From positions 5,022,001 to 5,086,000 of the forward strand of contig JAWQUS010000030.1 in the NCBI GenBank assembly GCA_036365455.1: DNA of 64,000 bases, read 5' to 3'. Origin of the DNA: Macrosoma leucophasiata. Its lineage: Eukaryota > Arthropoda > Insecta > Lepidoptera > Hedylidae. A program made the translations under genes and the position numbers. Position 1 is the first letter of the stretch. Each line of letters begins with the position of its first letter. Of the stretch, positions 31,101-42,880 are shown piece after piece. The notes beneath the pieces were generated by a model, which had not been told where the DNA came from, did not search any database, and worked only from the letters and a program-made list of their open reading frames with translations.

Positions 31101-32502
31101 GTGTGTATGGATAAAATTCATTGCATTCATTCGTTGTAAACGCACTCGCTGTTCTGATCCCATATCGACTCGGGTAGAACTACATAATGCCCTTATGATT
31201 ATTGTGAGGTATGTTCAATCACATCATTTTGCATCAGAGATAAGTCACTTGCTAGACAATACTCTTCTTTCGAAACAAATGCGTAAGTTAAATCCGTTTC
31301 TCGACGCTAAGGGAACTCTCAGGGTGGGTGGCCGATTGGCCAGATCGGGGCTCGAATTTGAGCATAAACACCCCGCTCTGCTCCCTCGCGAATCGAAGCT
31401 TACCTATTTAATCATCGAAGCGTTTCATCGTGAAAATTGTCACGCTGGCATTAACACGATGCAATACCTTCTAACACAACAATTTTGGATCCTTTCACCC
31501 AAACGGGCAATTCGTCATTGCCTTTCGAAGTGTGTTCAGTGTTATAAAACGAACCCGACTCCTCTTGAACCGTTTATGAGCGATCTACCTGCTACTCGCG
31601 TCAATCAGGTTAAGCCTTTTTCTGTTGTGGGAACGGATTACGGTGGTCCTTTCCGCATCAAACTCGCAAAACATCGCGGTGCGAAAATCGGTAAGGCTTA
31701 TCTCTGTTTGTTCGTATGCTTAAGTACCAAAGCAGTGCATCTCGAAACTGTTTCGGATCTTTCATCGGACGCATTCCTTGCCGCTCTTCGTAGATTTGTC
31801 GGTCGTCGCGGTAGGGTCAACGTCATCCAATCCGATTGCGGTACAAATTACGTAGGCGCGAATAATCAGCTTCAGTCTTTCATGCAATCTGCCGCTCAAA
31901 CCGAACAGATTGAGTTTCGTTTTAACCCGCCTTCGAGTCCTCACTTTGGAGGAGTTTGGGAAATTCAAATTAAAGCAGTAAAATCGCACCTTTATCGAAT
32001 TATCGGTGATCAAGTCTTAACGTTCGAAGAACTGAGTACGGTCTTCGTGCAAATTGAGGCGATACTCAATTCGCGACCCCTTTGTCCGTTGAGTTCAGAC
32101 CCCAATGACTTGGTTGTACTGACACCGGGCCACTTCTTAACCTTGGAGCCTCTAACTACCGTTCCCGATGAGGACTTAACGTCAGTTAATATTAATCGAC
32201 TTAGTCGTTAGCAGCTCATTCAACGTTTCCAACAGGATTTTTGGAATCGTTGGAAGTGCGAATACCTCCATACTTTGACTCAACGGGCAAAGTGGACTAA
32301 ACATTCTAAGCCGCTAATCGTGGGATCCGTGGTAATTCTGAAAACCGAAACTTCTCTTCCGTTACATTGGCCTCTGGCTCGGGTCGAGAAATTGCACCCT
32401 AGCCCGGACGGAATAGTTCGTATCGCAACGGTTCGTACAGTCGATGGTTCGTGCTTAACTCGACCGTTGGCTAAGCTATGTCCGTTACCTATCCTAGATT
32501 AA
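28189..32502 (+). pseudogene. BEL/Pao Gag-Pol polyprotein, RT core missing and one in-frame stop
   Basis: ATG at 28189 in a good context (acaacgATG). Order: Gag with DUF1759-like region (around residues 140-290, KIKIPTFSGAIKEWPEFYD), Cys/His knuckles (from C384), aspartic protease (LIDSGSQAHF, D508), RT N-terminal part (LRVVFNASAKDARG), then a direct jump near residue 822 into the RNase H region (FAWSDSTVVLAWL, D844). Next come an integrase zinc domain and catalytic D1150, D1216, E1258, and the C-terminal DUF5641-like part. The palm with the YxDD box is absent, roughly 300-350 residues by comparison with the family. A TAG at 32209-32211 (codon 1341) interrupts the end; the same frame then runs on to 32502. 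Confidence 0.92.
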
Positions 32503-32595
32503 TCCGTAACTCGTTAATTATTAGCTTTAGTCGTAATTAAGTCTTTTCGTGGGTTAGTTATTCGCTAGTTTTAGAAAATACCTATAACGTATTTT

Positions 32596-32607
32596 GGTGG
32601 GCGGAAA
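32596..32607 (+). promoter_or_regulatory. Polypurine tract
   Basis: GGTGGGCGGAAA immediately before the 3' LTR, the usual plus-strand primer position. Confidence 0.7.
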
Positions 32608-33013
32608 TGTACCGTCATCATATTATTTCAAAGTTGGTATACAATTCTCAAGCTTACACTTAGGTTGGCACTCCTTGGCACTCTTTACGGTCATTGGTCG
32701 ATTCTGACAAGACGTCACTGACGTCACCACTCGCCACTACCTGTAGCGAATCGAACTTGCAACGGGAAAAGAGACGCTTGAAATTCGTGATCCCGAACGC
32801 GCGCGTTTTGTGGCTGGTCCAGGGCCACCCGTGACTCGACACCCCGGCCGGGAGTGAAAACCAAGAAAGAACTCGAAGACCACAGGATCAAGACAACATA
32901 AATGCCGAAAGCTGGAACCGCAGGTTAGTCAGACGACCTATTAGACCGTTCTCCCTTGTGGGAGTCCCTGTTTGTGAGACGCCAACCGAGTGAAACCGGG
33001 CCCTCACAATACA
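32608..33013 (+). repeat. 3' LTR of BEL element
   Basis: 406 bp, base for base the same as the 5' LTR as far as I can read. Confidence 0.95.
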
Positions 33014-33329
33014 TCAGGTATCCCCACAGAAACCTCAATAGCAATGGGTATTCCACAAGTAAGTGACGTATTTTCTTTATTTTTTTGTAACTGAATAGTT
33101 ACATGGCATTTTTAAAAGGCTCACCCGAGTTTCATTTCCAAGAGCGCCATGTCTAATTCTATTCAAATAAACCTAGAAATAAATGCTGAAAGCGTCCACG
33201 AGAGAAAGGAAGAAAGGAAAATATGTAATGTTTTAATATTCCCATCTGTTATGGCTTTGTATATGGGTTAAATGATAGACTGAGCGGATATTGTTATTCT
33301 ATATTGTATAGCTGTTGCAGCATAATATT

Positions 33330-33610
33330 TAAATTATAATCATTTTAATTTAAAATAATTAAATAAAACTGAAGAATAGATAATTCGAATATAAAAAAAT
33401 AATGTTATTAATCTTATTATGGAATTAATCAAATTGAATATGGTAAAAATATTAATCCTATTAGAGTTCTTAATCAATTTAATGGTAAATTAAATAAATT
33501 AATTGTTAAATTTGAGATGGATAGTTTGCTATGAAATCAATAAAATAATGATCAGATACCTAATAATGTTGATGTTTATAGTAAGATTATGAAAACACGT
33601 TTTTTATATC
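33330..33610. other. Very AT-rich patch of unknown origin
   Basis: Long runs such as ttaattgttaaatttgag with few G or C, different from the flanks and ending sharply before the GC-richer ccgtcgtttcagcc. No translation of any frame gives a recognisable protein. Confidence 0.5.
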
Positions 33611-33654
33611 CAGTGATTGAGTTATGTCACCGTCGTTTCAGCCAAGAATGCCTT

Positions 33655-33795
33655 CAGAAAGTCACCCACTGTTGAACAAAAGAATCCCCCGAAGATGCCT
33701 ACAATTATAGGCCACCCTGATTCAGCGTTTGCCCGCGACCTTCACTGGTCCACCGAACCAGTTCCATGTCATCGGTCCACCTCAATATCTAATAT
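33655..33795 (-). pseudogene. LINE 3' end fragment (same type as 10500-10680)
   Basis: cccactgttgaacaaaag, gattcagcgtttgcccgcg, accttcactggtcca and catcggtccacctc mirror the other fragment on the opposite strand. Frame disrupted by indels. Confidence 0.6.
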
Positions 33796-33799
33796 ACTT

Positions 33800-35198
33800 A
33801 ACAGCAATGCAGTTCATTCCATAGTGGATGCAGTTTTCAGTAGGCTGCCTAGATTAACAATGAATTCATAAAATAGAAGCGACAGATAAAGCGCGCAGAA
33901 ATTGACACTGAATCAATTACTCAGAAATTCGTATTCGCAATTATACATTTTTTAAACAAAATTCTTAAGTTATTCCGTGTTTCATGTTAGCTAACATATT
34001 TTAACGCATGGGATGCAACCCTTTCTTAAGTTCTGACTAGAAAAAATCTAGAACATTCGCTGCTTATGTTAGTATTTGGTTTGCGACACACTTTTATTTT
34101 ATGACGCTTTATATATTCTGTAATATGATATTATTAACATCGCTCATAACTTGGACCAAGTTGCCAGTGTGACGTGCGGACGTGTCATTAGTCGGTTGAT
34201 GAATGCCGGGCGTTAATGTGCCTCCCATTCAAAGAGATGCGTCGACTGACACGCGCCAACCTGGACTTATTCTGGTTATAATTTTCAGCCTAGTTCTGAA
34301 ATTATTATAAAATAGATTCTATGGTAATTGTGACACATTTTTTTGTGTATGGATTAAGGGTTTCAAAGATCTCAGTGCGACTATTTGTGAAGTAATTGAA
34401 TTCGACTTACCCTATACACATTTACCCTGCTTACACATCTTGTAAAATAATAATGTAAAATGAAACTAGATTTTTCCCAAATAGGTAATACCTATTAAAC
34501 CTAGACAAAGATTCTTACCACAATGTAAATACTAGTTCATAATTACTGGAAGTATGTGTATACGAGTAAGAATATACCATTCAAAACCTCTGAGAATACA
34601 AAATTACCTAGGCGTTAAATTTAGATTATCATGTTTTCATCTTCAGACGAAGGTATGAATGGTATAGTTTAAAATAACAAAAAATAGATTATAAGCAATT
34701 TTGATGACCAGAAGTTTTTATACAGTACCAATTATAGAAATCATGTGGTAATCAATTAGAACACTAGGCGATCCCATTACAATAATTATGAGCGAACTCG
34801 AAACAACATCATTACGACATATTTTTTCCCTCCCGTAATAGTGACATGAAAAACTATGAAAATGTATGAATTAAAAAGATTTTAACTAAATGCACGGGGT
34901 AATGCGACGTTGAATAACGTAGCTGGGATGTCTTTAAGTGTGGGTTTAAATAAATTGGTATGCAACAAGCAATTACTGTGGATGGACAGTTATGTACTTA
35001 GATGCAATGAATTCCTTCTTGCGTCTTGAAACACTCAACCAGAGTGTTTTAGTATCAACATTCTGTAAACATTGAAATTTTAGCTATTCTCACGTACTTT
35101 ATCTCGAATACTTAGTTGAAGAATGACTAAGAGGTAAGAAAACTAATAGATGTTGTTACTGATAGATGTTTTTATATCATAAAGTTGGAAATGATAAC
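33800..35198. other. Unassigned AT-rich DNA
   Basis: No gene, RNA or repeat recognised over about 1.4 kb. Confidence 0.45.
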
Positions 35199-35372
35199 CC
35201 AGTCAGGTCATGAGGTAATGTGCCTGGAGATGTCAACATGCTCGCCACCTGTTAACATGCGCCAAAAACGTAACCGGCGAATCGTGGGTGTTTATGTATG
35301 TGTGGTTATGCTTGAATGCATGCATTTACGTCTGCCTATCCCTTCCGTCTTACATGCGTGTAGTTACGATAT
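35199..35372 (+). mobile_element. Family D 3' half
   Basis: ggtaatgtgcctggagatg, gccaaaaacgtaaccggcg, gcctatcccttccg and cgtgtagttacg; lacks the tRNA-like head. Confidence 0.75.
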
Positions 35373-35477
35373 TTAAAAAGGAGAGGAATCAATTCATACG
35401 CTGTCATTATGTATCATCAATCCGAAACTTAGTAAAACTCTCATTTGACGAAATATGTAGGCATATATTGTATCTAA

Positions 35478-35637
35478 CGAAGGTGGCAAACAAGCATGCA
35501 GTTCACATGGATGTTAAGTGACCTGAGACCTAAGTTGTTATGTCTCTGTGATAGTTATTAACACTACCATTTGTGGCAGATAGATTAAGTAATGTGCCTA
35601 CGCACTCAAACTCCGATACTGGAGATCTACTATCAGT
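35478..35637 (-). mobile_element. Family A2 copy with internal deletions
   Basis: Tail block then a jump from ttaagtga to cctgagacc, and another from tagttatt to aacactacc. Head ends ctactatcagt. Confidence 0.8.
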
Positions 35638-35876
35638 GAAGTATATTCACTGTACAACTAACAAATACATACAGATTATGGCAAGAAAACAACAAAAAGG
35701 TTTGGTTTTTTTCCTGTTTGTAAACAAGTTAAGTACCGTTTAAGGTTAGATCGTATGGAATATAATATTATACTGTGACTAGAAGTGACGAAAGATATTG
35801 TAAACAATATAATAAATGTACCGAATAGTTGATATATATAAAATAATATGAACATATTTTTATAGTGTTAGTTATA

Positions 35877-36110
35877 GGTCGCGCCACGTAAAAAGAACGC
35901 TGGCGGTCAAACTGCGCGTCATGTGTTTTTATTTCATTTTATGTTATTCTATGTAATATAGTTTTCAATCTGTCTACCAATACACGAAACCGCAAGCGAA
36001 AGCTGGATCAAAAATAAACCAATAGGGCTAGTACTTTCGTGCGCGAGTGTACCGATGCGCGAACACATCCCTTCTACTTTCTTCCAGCGTTCTTTTTACG
36101 TGGAGCGACC
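35877..36110. mobile_element. 234-bp MITE with TA duplication
   Basis: Terminal inverted repeats GGTCGCGCCACGTAAAAAG... and GGTCGCTCCACGTAAAAAG..., about 26 bp with one mismatch, flanked by TA. The TA site suggests a Tc1/mariner-type origin; no transposase inside. Confidence 0.8.
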
Positions 36111-36399
36111 TATATATAGTACCAAGAACTTTTGTGGTACCAAAGTCCACACTCAGCAGTAGCTAAGTAAGTATATCTGACGGTACCTATGCCCGCAAGC
36201 ACGCAGACATACACACGCAGACATGCATCTATGAGCTATATTATGTAACTTAACGTCTTCACTCGAAGGTGGGAACTATGTACCACCGAGGAAGTTGTTG
36301 GTCATCCGAAAACGATGTTAGTTAAACTTTATCACCACACAAATAAGACACAGGCATGTCCGACTGGACATTCCTTCAATAGTACATGTATTCAATATA

Positions 36400-37688
36400 T
36401 TGGGTTGGGGAAAAAGTTTCTTCGCATTTTTTAAGATAATTCAAAACATTTTTTAATATAGTTTATTTTAATTTAACTAAAGTATGTATGTACCATTTTG
36501 TTCGATAACCGTTTGCTATCTTGTAGGTAGGGACATGATCCCATTGCTATAAAAATTTTGGGACTTCTCATCAAAATACCGCGACAAGTGGATTTGGCAG
36601 TCCTCTCGTGATGTTAACCTAACATTGCATAAAGAATTCTGAAGAGACCGAAACAGGTGGTAATCTGAAGGTGCAAGGTCAGGACTATACGGCAGATGCA
36701 TAAACACCTCCCAGCCAAACTCTCTTAATTTTTGCTGAGTGGCTATAGATGTGTGAGGTCTAGCGTTATCATGATGAAACACCACACCCCTTCTGTTGAT
36801 CAATTCCGGCCGCTTTCTCTCAACTTCTTGCTTTAATCTCATCAGTTGTTCGCAGTAGAGTTCAGAATCGATAGTCCTGCCTGGTGGTTATAGCTCATAA
36901 TGAATAATGCTCTTCCAATCCCACCACACACACAACATCACCTTATTGCGAGTTAACCCGGGTCTCGCCACAGTCTGTGAAGCCTGACCGGCCTTTGACC
37001 ACGACCTTTTTCGCACGTTCTTGTCGTACGTGATCCACTTTTCATCACCAGTTATCAGCTTCTTCAAAAATGATTCGGTTTCATTACGTCGTAATAAAGA
37101 TTCACAAACGAGTACACGGTTCATTAGGTTTCTTTCAGTGAGCTCGTGAGGTAGCCAAATATCGAGCTTTTTTTTGTACCCAGCTTTTTTCAAATGCGCC
37201 AAAACTCTTTTGTGATCAATTCTCAGTTCTTCAGCTACGTCGTAACTACTGATATGTCGATCTTGCTCCACTTTTTCAAAAATGGCAGCCATTTTATCCG
37301 TAATAAGGCGACCAGAGCGAGGTGCATCTTTGACATCAAAATTTCCGGATTGAAAACGCTTAAACCAAATTTGTGCTACTCTCACAGACACTGCACTAGG
37401 TCCATGAACATCGCAAATTTTTTTCGCGGCTTGCGTTGCATTTTTACCTTTTTTGTAGTAAAATTTTAAAATGTATCGAATTTCTTCATTAGATTCACTC
37501 ATCTTGACAGTACGAAAAACAAATGAAAATCACACATTTGCAATCACTAATTTGAATTTGGAATTATGTTCTTTAAAATTTTAACTTTCAATGATACCAA
37601 AACCAGCCAGATACAAATACTACAGCCAAAGAGATTTTATTACAAGTTCATACATACTATATGCGAAAATAATTTTTCCCCAACCTAT
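36400..37688 (-). mobile_element. mariner transposon, 1289 bp
   Basis: Ends share GGTTGGGGAAAAA and TTCGCAT inverted (left end starts TTGGGTTGGGG), flanked by TA at 36398-36399 and 37689-37690. Length and single ORF are normal for mariner. The TIRs differ at a few bases, so the copy is not brand new. Confidence 0.92.
36477..37502 (-). pseudogene. mariner transposase with two nonsense codons
   Basis: One continuous frame of 342 codons from ATG at 37502 to TAG at 36477, broken only by TAA at 36888-36890 (codon 205) and TAG at 36516-36518 (codon 329). N-terminal helix-turn-helix DNA-binding part, then WLPHEL, TGDEKW (D153), HDNARPH (D245) and SPDLAPSDYHLF (D280), giving the DD34D triad of mariner. 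All three catalytic Asp are kept. No frameshift seen. Confidence 0.93.
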
Positions 37689-37911
37689 TACATCATTCGC
37701 CATCTAATAGTTCGTCATAATCTCAAGTTTAAGTCCCTTTTAATATGACATAAGCTTAAAAACATTCATTAGGTACATTCAATACATTACATAACCAAAC
37801 TCTAGTTCCCATTGAATATATAATATAATTCTTCCCCCGACTAGGGGATTGAACTCGGAATATCGAGCGTACAGTACAAAAATATTGCACAATCGAGTTT
37901 AGGAAGAGACA

Positions 37912-38062
37912 ATCGGCTAATTACGACTTCGTAGAGCGTTATTTCTGTTGGCTACGTAAGCACAAATAGTCCGGTATTAGTCCAAAGTTTATCAAAACAG
38001 TCAAACGTGACATAGGTTATGTGCGAAAGAGATAACGCTCTACAGTGCCGAAATTAGCCGAT
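37912..38062. mobile_element. 151-bp MITE
   Basis: Ends ATCGGCTAATT ... GTAGAGCGTTAT are repeated inverted at the right (31 bp, a few mismatches). No convincing target duplication. Class unknown. Confidence 0.65.
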
Positions 38063-38396
38063 GTCACATTCTAAAGGTCGATGTGCAATATGTGCATTAT
38101 ACTTTACTGCGTACTGTACTCTAGTGACCTGTTTGCCAAGGACGGACTTATGTGGGCGGCACGTCGCGAGACGGCACTAGTCTACTTCACCAGGCAATGG
38201 GCGAGCGGAGAAGGCGTTCCAGCCTATACTGAGGCATTTGATAGCTGCTGTGTTCTTTCCATTAAATCTTATTCATTGGTAATTTTTCGTGTCCATATTT
38301 TAGCGTGCGCAATTTAGCGTGAAGGTTGTGTTCCATGAACCGTCACATGCTTATACATGTGTCCTTACTTTTTGTGTCTTGTAATTGATTATTAAA

Positions 38397-38545
38397 ACGT
38401 AACTTCACGCCTGTAATCCCCGAAAGGGTACGCAGAGGTTAATGCATGAATTCATACATGCAAACGCCCACGACTCGCCGGTAACGTTACCGGTAACGCC
38501 CATGTAACAGGTGGCGAACCTGTGGCCATCTCCGGGCACAAATCA
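38397..38545 (-). mobile_element. Family D 3' half
   Basis: acttcacgcctgtaatccc, gcagaggttaatgcatg, then a small duplicated ggtaacg motif (cggtaacgttaccggtaacg), and gccatctccgggcac. Confidence 0.75.
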
Positions 38546-40611
38546 AATCGGATATCCTGCTTCCAATCTTCTTCCATTACTTTTCTGCATTTGGTTACCA
38601 CCTTCTCTCGTGCTAAGCGGAGAATGGAGGTTACGGTTCATATGAAACAAGATGGCGGCATGTCTTTTTTTCTAGTTAATGGTAACACGGCTTTTGACCC
38701 AAACGTGGCATGTCTTCTTCCATACATACATATTTATAAAGTAAATTAAAAGAAATAAAGGTTAATATTCAATTTACAATATCGATAATTTATGTGTGTC
38801 TTCAGTCGATGAATCATCGCTCTTCACTAATTAGGTCGGCATGCCCATAAAATATTACATTGACATGTAATCAGCCTTCACTTTTTGTTGCGCACGTATG
38901 TAATGTTATCATATATATATATAGCTTAATTAGGTAATTAACATTAAAAATTCTGTATGAGCAATAAAGGCTCGTACAGGTATGAAAAATTGATGTTGGC
39001 CCATTCTCAGACCTACCCAATAGGCACACAAAATTTCATGAGAATCAGTAAAGCCGTTTCAGAGAAGTATGTTAACTAACATTGTGACACGAGAATTTTA
39101 TATATGGAAATTATCCCATAATCCTTGGTCCATCAATTTACCCCACTTTCCCTAATTATATCGACTATATCGATAAGACTTTAAGAGCCTCCCTAGAGTT
39201 CCATCCGTCTGTAATGTCAATTATTGACAATGCTCATGACGTCTATGAAAAAATGAAATAGCGATTTTCGTGCATACGAAGAAAAGAGATATCAAATTTT
39301 TTAATAGGTACGTCAAAGAACAAATCATTGCCAGCGTAATTTGAGCTACCATGAGAATATTATTCTGTATTATTTTATTGATTTATTATGTGTATTAGAA
39401 TACTGACCGGTGAAAACAAATACCATCCTTTTTCAAATTAGAAGTGTTAGTGATTTTACGGCACCATCTCACACTAAAACTCGACAACTTATGTTTTTTT
39501 TTATTTTTGAACATTTTATGTACTCTCAGATCACGGAAGTGGTTGGTATTAAATGAATATTTTAAGATGGCGGATAATATAAGCTTGATTTAGCGTATGC
39601 GTTGACAGAAACCGTTCGCCCTACATAAGGTGGTTCCATAGTCGATGTGTCTTTACTTATACGAAATTCAGGACTTCATAGGCGTGATTTTATTGACAGC
39701 TGTCGCAGAGATCAAGCTATCTTTTATGAGGTATAGCAGCTTGGATACGTAGCCGGCGACGTCGCCATAGCGCCCTAGTGAGTTAGAGCCCTTAGGCATG
39801 AAATTCTGTATTTGATTTACCAATTGATTAAATCCAACAACAATCCAGCTAACTTTTGCTGTCCTATATCATTAAACTTATCAATAACTGTTAAATAAAG
39901 TTGTTATTTGATAAACATATCATGTAACCTCATTTGTATCATGTCTCAGATTAAATGTTAATTTGTAAGTGCGAATAAGGCAGTTATCTTGAAATGTCCA
40001 TGTAAGTATCATGTTTTAGCGATACGAATATACACGTTTCCGTATGTGCAAGATCTTGATAATTGGCGTTTTTCGCACAATTGTGCAGTTAACTGTTTAA
40101 GATGTGGGACACAAATATTATTCAGAATCGGGTATACGACACTTTTTGGCTGTTCCAATTTAGACTGATACCATTGTGACGTTTTACTGGGGAGAATTTC
40201 ATGTAGATACAGATTGACAGTATACATAGCCACAGGTCATATGATATGAAGTCGTGTCAGACATCATTTTTATTTTGTACTGTGAGCATTTGAGCATTCC
40301 AGGTAAGATGCTCTGAGTGGTTTTCTGACTTGATGAACCTGTCACTTTTATTTTATTTATTGAATGCTATTGAAAAATGCCATCGATATAAAAAATGTAA
40401 AATTAAAAGAAATTGTGTTTTTCGCACTGTGAAAACAATTTTTAGTATGAAAAGAAAGTGATTTCATTTAGGAAATTTATAATCATGCATCTATCCAGTA
40501 CACAGGACAGTGTTTCGTTTTAAACAATAAGCAGTGGTAGCCAGTATTATTCAACTATTAAGGTACGGCTACGCAGTGTTTTTCGGAACATAGCCTTTGT
40601 ACCATAAGCCG
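38546..40611. other. Mostly unassigned DNA with two dispersed repeats
   Basis: 38970-39115 (cccattctcagacctaccc, aaagccgtttcagagaagta, acacgagaattttatata) resembles a transposon end I know as common in moths. 39727-39800 pairs with 3849-3910. Otherwise no gene seen. Confidence 0.45.
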
Positions 40612-40694
40612 AGGTACACAGAGAGCGCGAGTGGTGTAGAGCTCCTAACATCCCGGTTCTTACATACACGTCATGCCTCTTCTACATTCATCAG
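40612..40694 (-). mobile_element. Decayed RTE-like LINE 3' fragment
   Basis: gtgtagagctcctaacatcc and catgcctcttctacattcatc correspond to the end of the LINE ORF (43 kb) with about a quarter of bases changed. Confidence 0.5.
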
Positions 40695-42138
40695 AATATA
40701 AATAAATACTTTATTAAGAACCCAAAAAAATCTTTAAGTAAAAATAATTATGTAACTTGGTCCTAACAAGTGTGTATTTCATAGTATCAATTACAGTACA
40801 TTTCATCGATAGATAGATAAAATCGACAAATTAATATCGACATCAAAGCAATTGTGACAACATTTCTATGTCAAACTAGTTGTCATTATTTTTAAGAATG
40901 CGATTATCTATATTGATTCTATCGATCAACTAATCGATTAAAACGTCTCATTAAAGCACCAACAGTTTTAATGTGGTAATACCCTAACACCAGTTCTGCT
41001 CTATATATTTTCGGTATCGCAGATCTTGTACGGTCAGCAAAACAGGCTACAACAATGTTACAAAGTTAGCAAGTTATTTGCGCTGTTCACGCACACGCGT
41101 ATGGTAGTAGCGTTGGCAGTGCGTGAGATAGCGGGGAATGGCTGAGATTAGGTGACAACGGGTAGCGGTCAATGTAGCGTCAGCATAGAAAGTAATGCAA
41201 GGAAACTCAATATATATTTTACAAGTTTGTTAGACCTGGTAATATTGGAAAGTGGTAGGCGGTCATCTGCCGGAAACTTTGAAACAATTATTAAAGCAAT
41301 AGTATCAGACATTATGTATGATGCCGCAGACAAGTTAAAAGTTGTATCGACGATAATGTTAAGGAGGCAGTAAAAGGCAGTCAAGTGCGAGTTGGGCTCG
41401 CTTTTGAAGAGTTCCGAAGTAGCATGTAATATTTATTGAGAGTTTTATTTGTTTTTGATAATATATCACATCTCGAATACTACTTAAAGTTCAACTATTC
41501 TTACTCCAAAAGGCCGAGGTTCTTCTCGATAGGCACTTCCAAAAAAGTAAAATGTGTGTCCCAACCCAACACACATTCTACTTTTTCGGTTCTTTTTTTT
41601 GTTGAATTCTCTCTCTAGAATGTAAAAGAAAGATAAAGAGAAAGAGATAGAGAGCATAAAAATATTTTTTTTCTCCATCATCAAGGGCAGGAATCTCTGA
41701 CCCTTTTCCACATGACGAAACACAGTAATCTGTCATCAACAACGTAGACTATCTTATCAAAAAAAAATCGCATCAAAATTTGTATGAGAACCATACATTA
41801 CAGTACCCGATCGTAAGGCGTTTAATGAACAATTCATGTAAGCTTAGAACCCTATTTGTTGGCCGTTTAAGTGGTGTATGTAGGCAGATGCCAGGATAAC
41901 ATTCGTTTGGCGCACGCTGCAGGTATGGCTGAGAGATTCTGTTATTTCTACCGGCTAAATATGTTGAATTTACAAGTATTAAGAAATAAGACTCGTAACT
42001 ACGATCTTGCATTAAAATTTTTAAGGTTCCGTAACTAAATGGCTAAAATGGAACCTTTATAGATTCGTCGTGACTGTTTTTCCGTCTGTCCGTCTGTATG
42101 TAACAGCCCTTATACTACAAAATTATTAAGACAACATA
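40695..42138. other. Unassigned DNA
   Basis: No gene. 42003-42112 (aaggttccgtaac, tccgtctgtccgtctg) looks like a dispersed repeat familiar from Lepidoptera, class not determined. Confidence 0.4.
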
Positions 42139-42822
42139 TCAACCGTACACAATGCTGTACTTACTCCAACGCTTTTATATGGAAGCGAGAGCTGGGTATG
42201 CAGGAAAGAGCATGAAAGTAAGTTGAACGCGATCGAATCTGCGGTGTATCACTCACCGAACGCGATCGTAATGAAGATGTAAGAAAGAGGCTTTGTGTGA
42301 ATGATAGTATCAGTGTAAAAATGAAAAAAGGCATGCTCCGATGGTTCGGGCATAGGTGTGTAAGGTGTTCAACACAGCATACGAACGTGTGATGAAGTGA
42401 GCATAGACGTCCACTGTAATTGACTTCCCACGAGCCCAAACGCTTTTTGCTGCCGCGTGCTTCTGACCACTGCACTGTGACATGTACAGAGTGTTCTAAT
42501 ATTACCAAATAACAAAAATATAACAATAGAAGTTATATATTAGAAAGACCGTCGAATGAGCGAATGACTAAACAGATATACAATGCGAATGTGGATGGTT
42601 GCAGATGCCCAGGAAGACCAAGACTGACCTACCATGACCAAATAGGTCGAGTTCTGTCTGATGGTGGGGTCAAAAGTCTTAGGAATCGGCGTGCATGTAT
42701 GAAGAGAATGATGAAGGTAGACGAGGCACGAGAGGCTTGTCAGAATCGGGATATCTGGCGCTCTACACTCTCTGCCTACCCCGTAAGGGACCTGGCGTGA
42801 AGATACATACATACATACATAT
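42139..42822 (+). pseudogene. 5'-truncated RTE-like LINE, interrupted
   Basis: Matches the 3' ~500 bp of the intact LINE below, on the opposite strand. About 20 bp are missing near 42238, and an unrelated ~185-bp segment sits at 42356-42540. The end (ggacctggcgtgaagatac then (ATAC)n) is complete. Tail to tail with the full copy, only ~55 bp apart. Confidence 0.88.
42356..42540 (+). mobile_element. ~185-bp insertion of unknown family in the LINE
   Basis: Starts gtgtgtaaggtgttcaac and ends in an A-rich stretch aacaaaaatataacaatag. Fits a SINE-sized retroposon but matches nothing else in the window. Confidence 0.5.
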
Positions 42823-42880
42823 CAAATAGTCGATAGACTAAGATGTATTTTGTGATATTTTTTGTTTATTCTGCTTTATG

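Larger units (their letters stand above)
26382..33018 (+). mobile_element. BEL/Pao LTR retrotransposon, RT-deleted, with 5-bp target duplication
   Basis: Two 406-bp LTRs (TG...CA ends) with no difference that I can see, flanked by TCAGG at 26382-26386 and 33014-33018. It has a primer site just inside the left LTR, a purine-rich GGTGGGCGGAAA at 32596-32607 before the right LTR, and one gag-pol frame. Domain order and the DUF1759-like Gag place it in BEL/Pao. Identical LTRs mean a very recent insertion, yet the polyprotein lacks its RT core, so it must have been copied by an enzyme supplied in trans. It inserted about 70 bp downstream of the F element. Confidence 0.95.

Noticed and set aside
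33330..33610. Nuclear mitochondrial insertion
   Set aside because: AT-rich enough, but I could not match any mitochondrial protein or rRNA motif by eye, so it is only listed as an unexplained patch.
42161..42526. 121-codon minus-strand frame
   Set aside because: Shadow frame across the truncated LINE and its insert.
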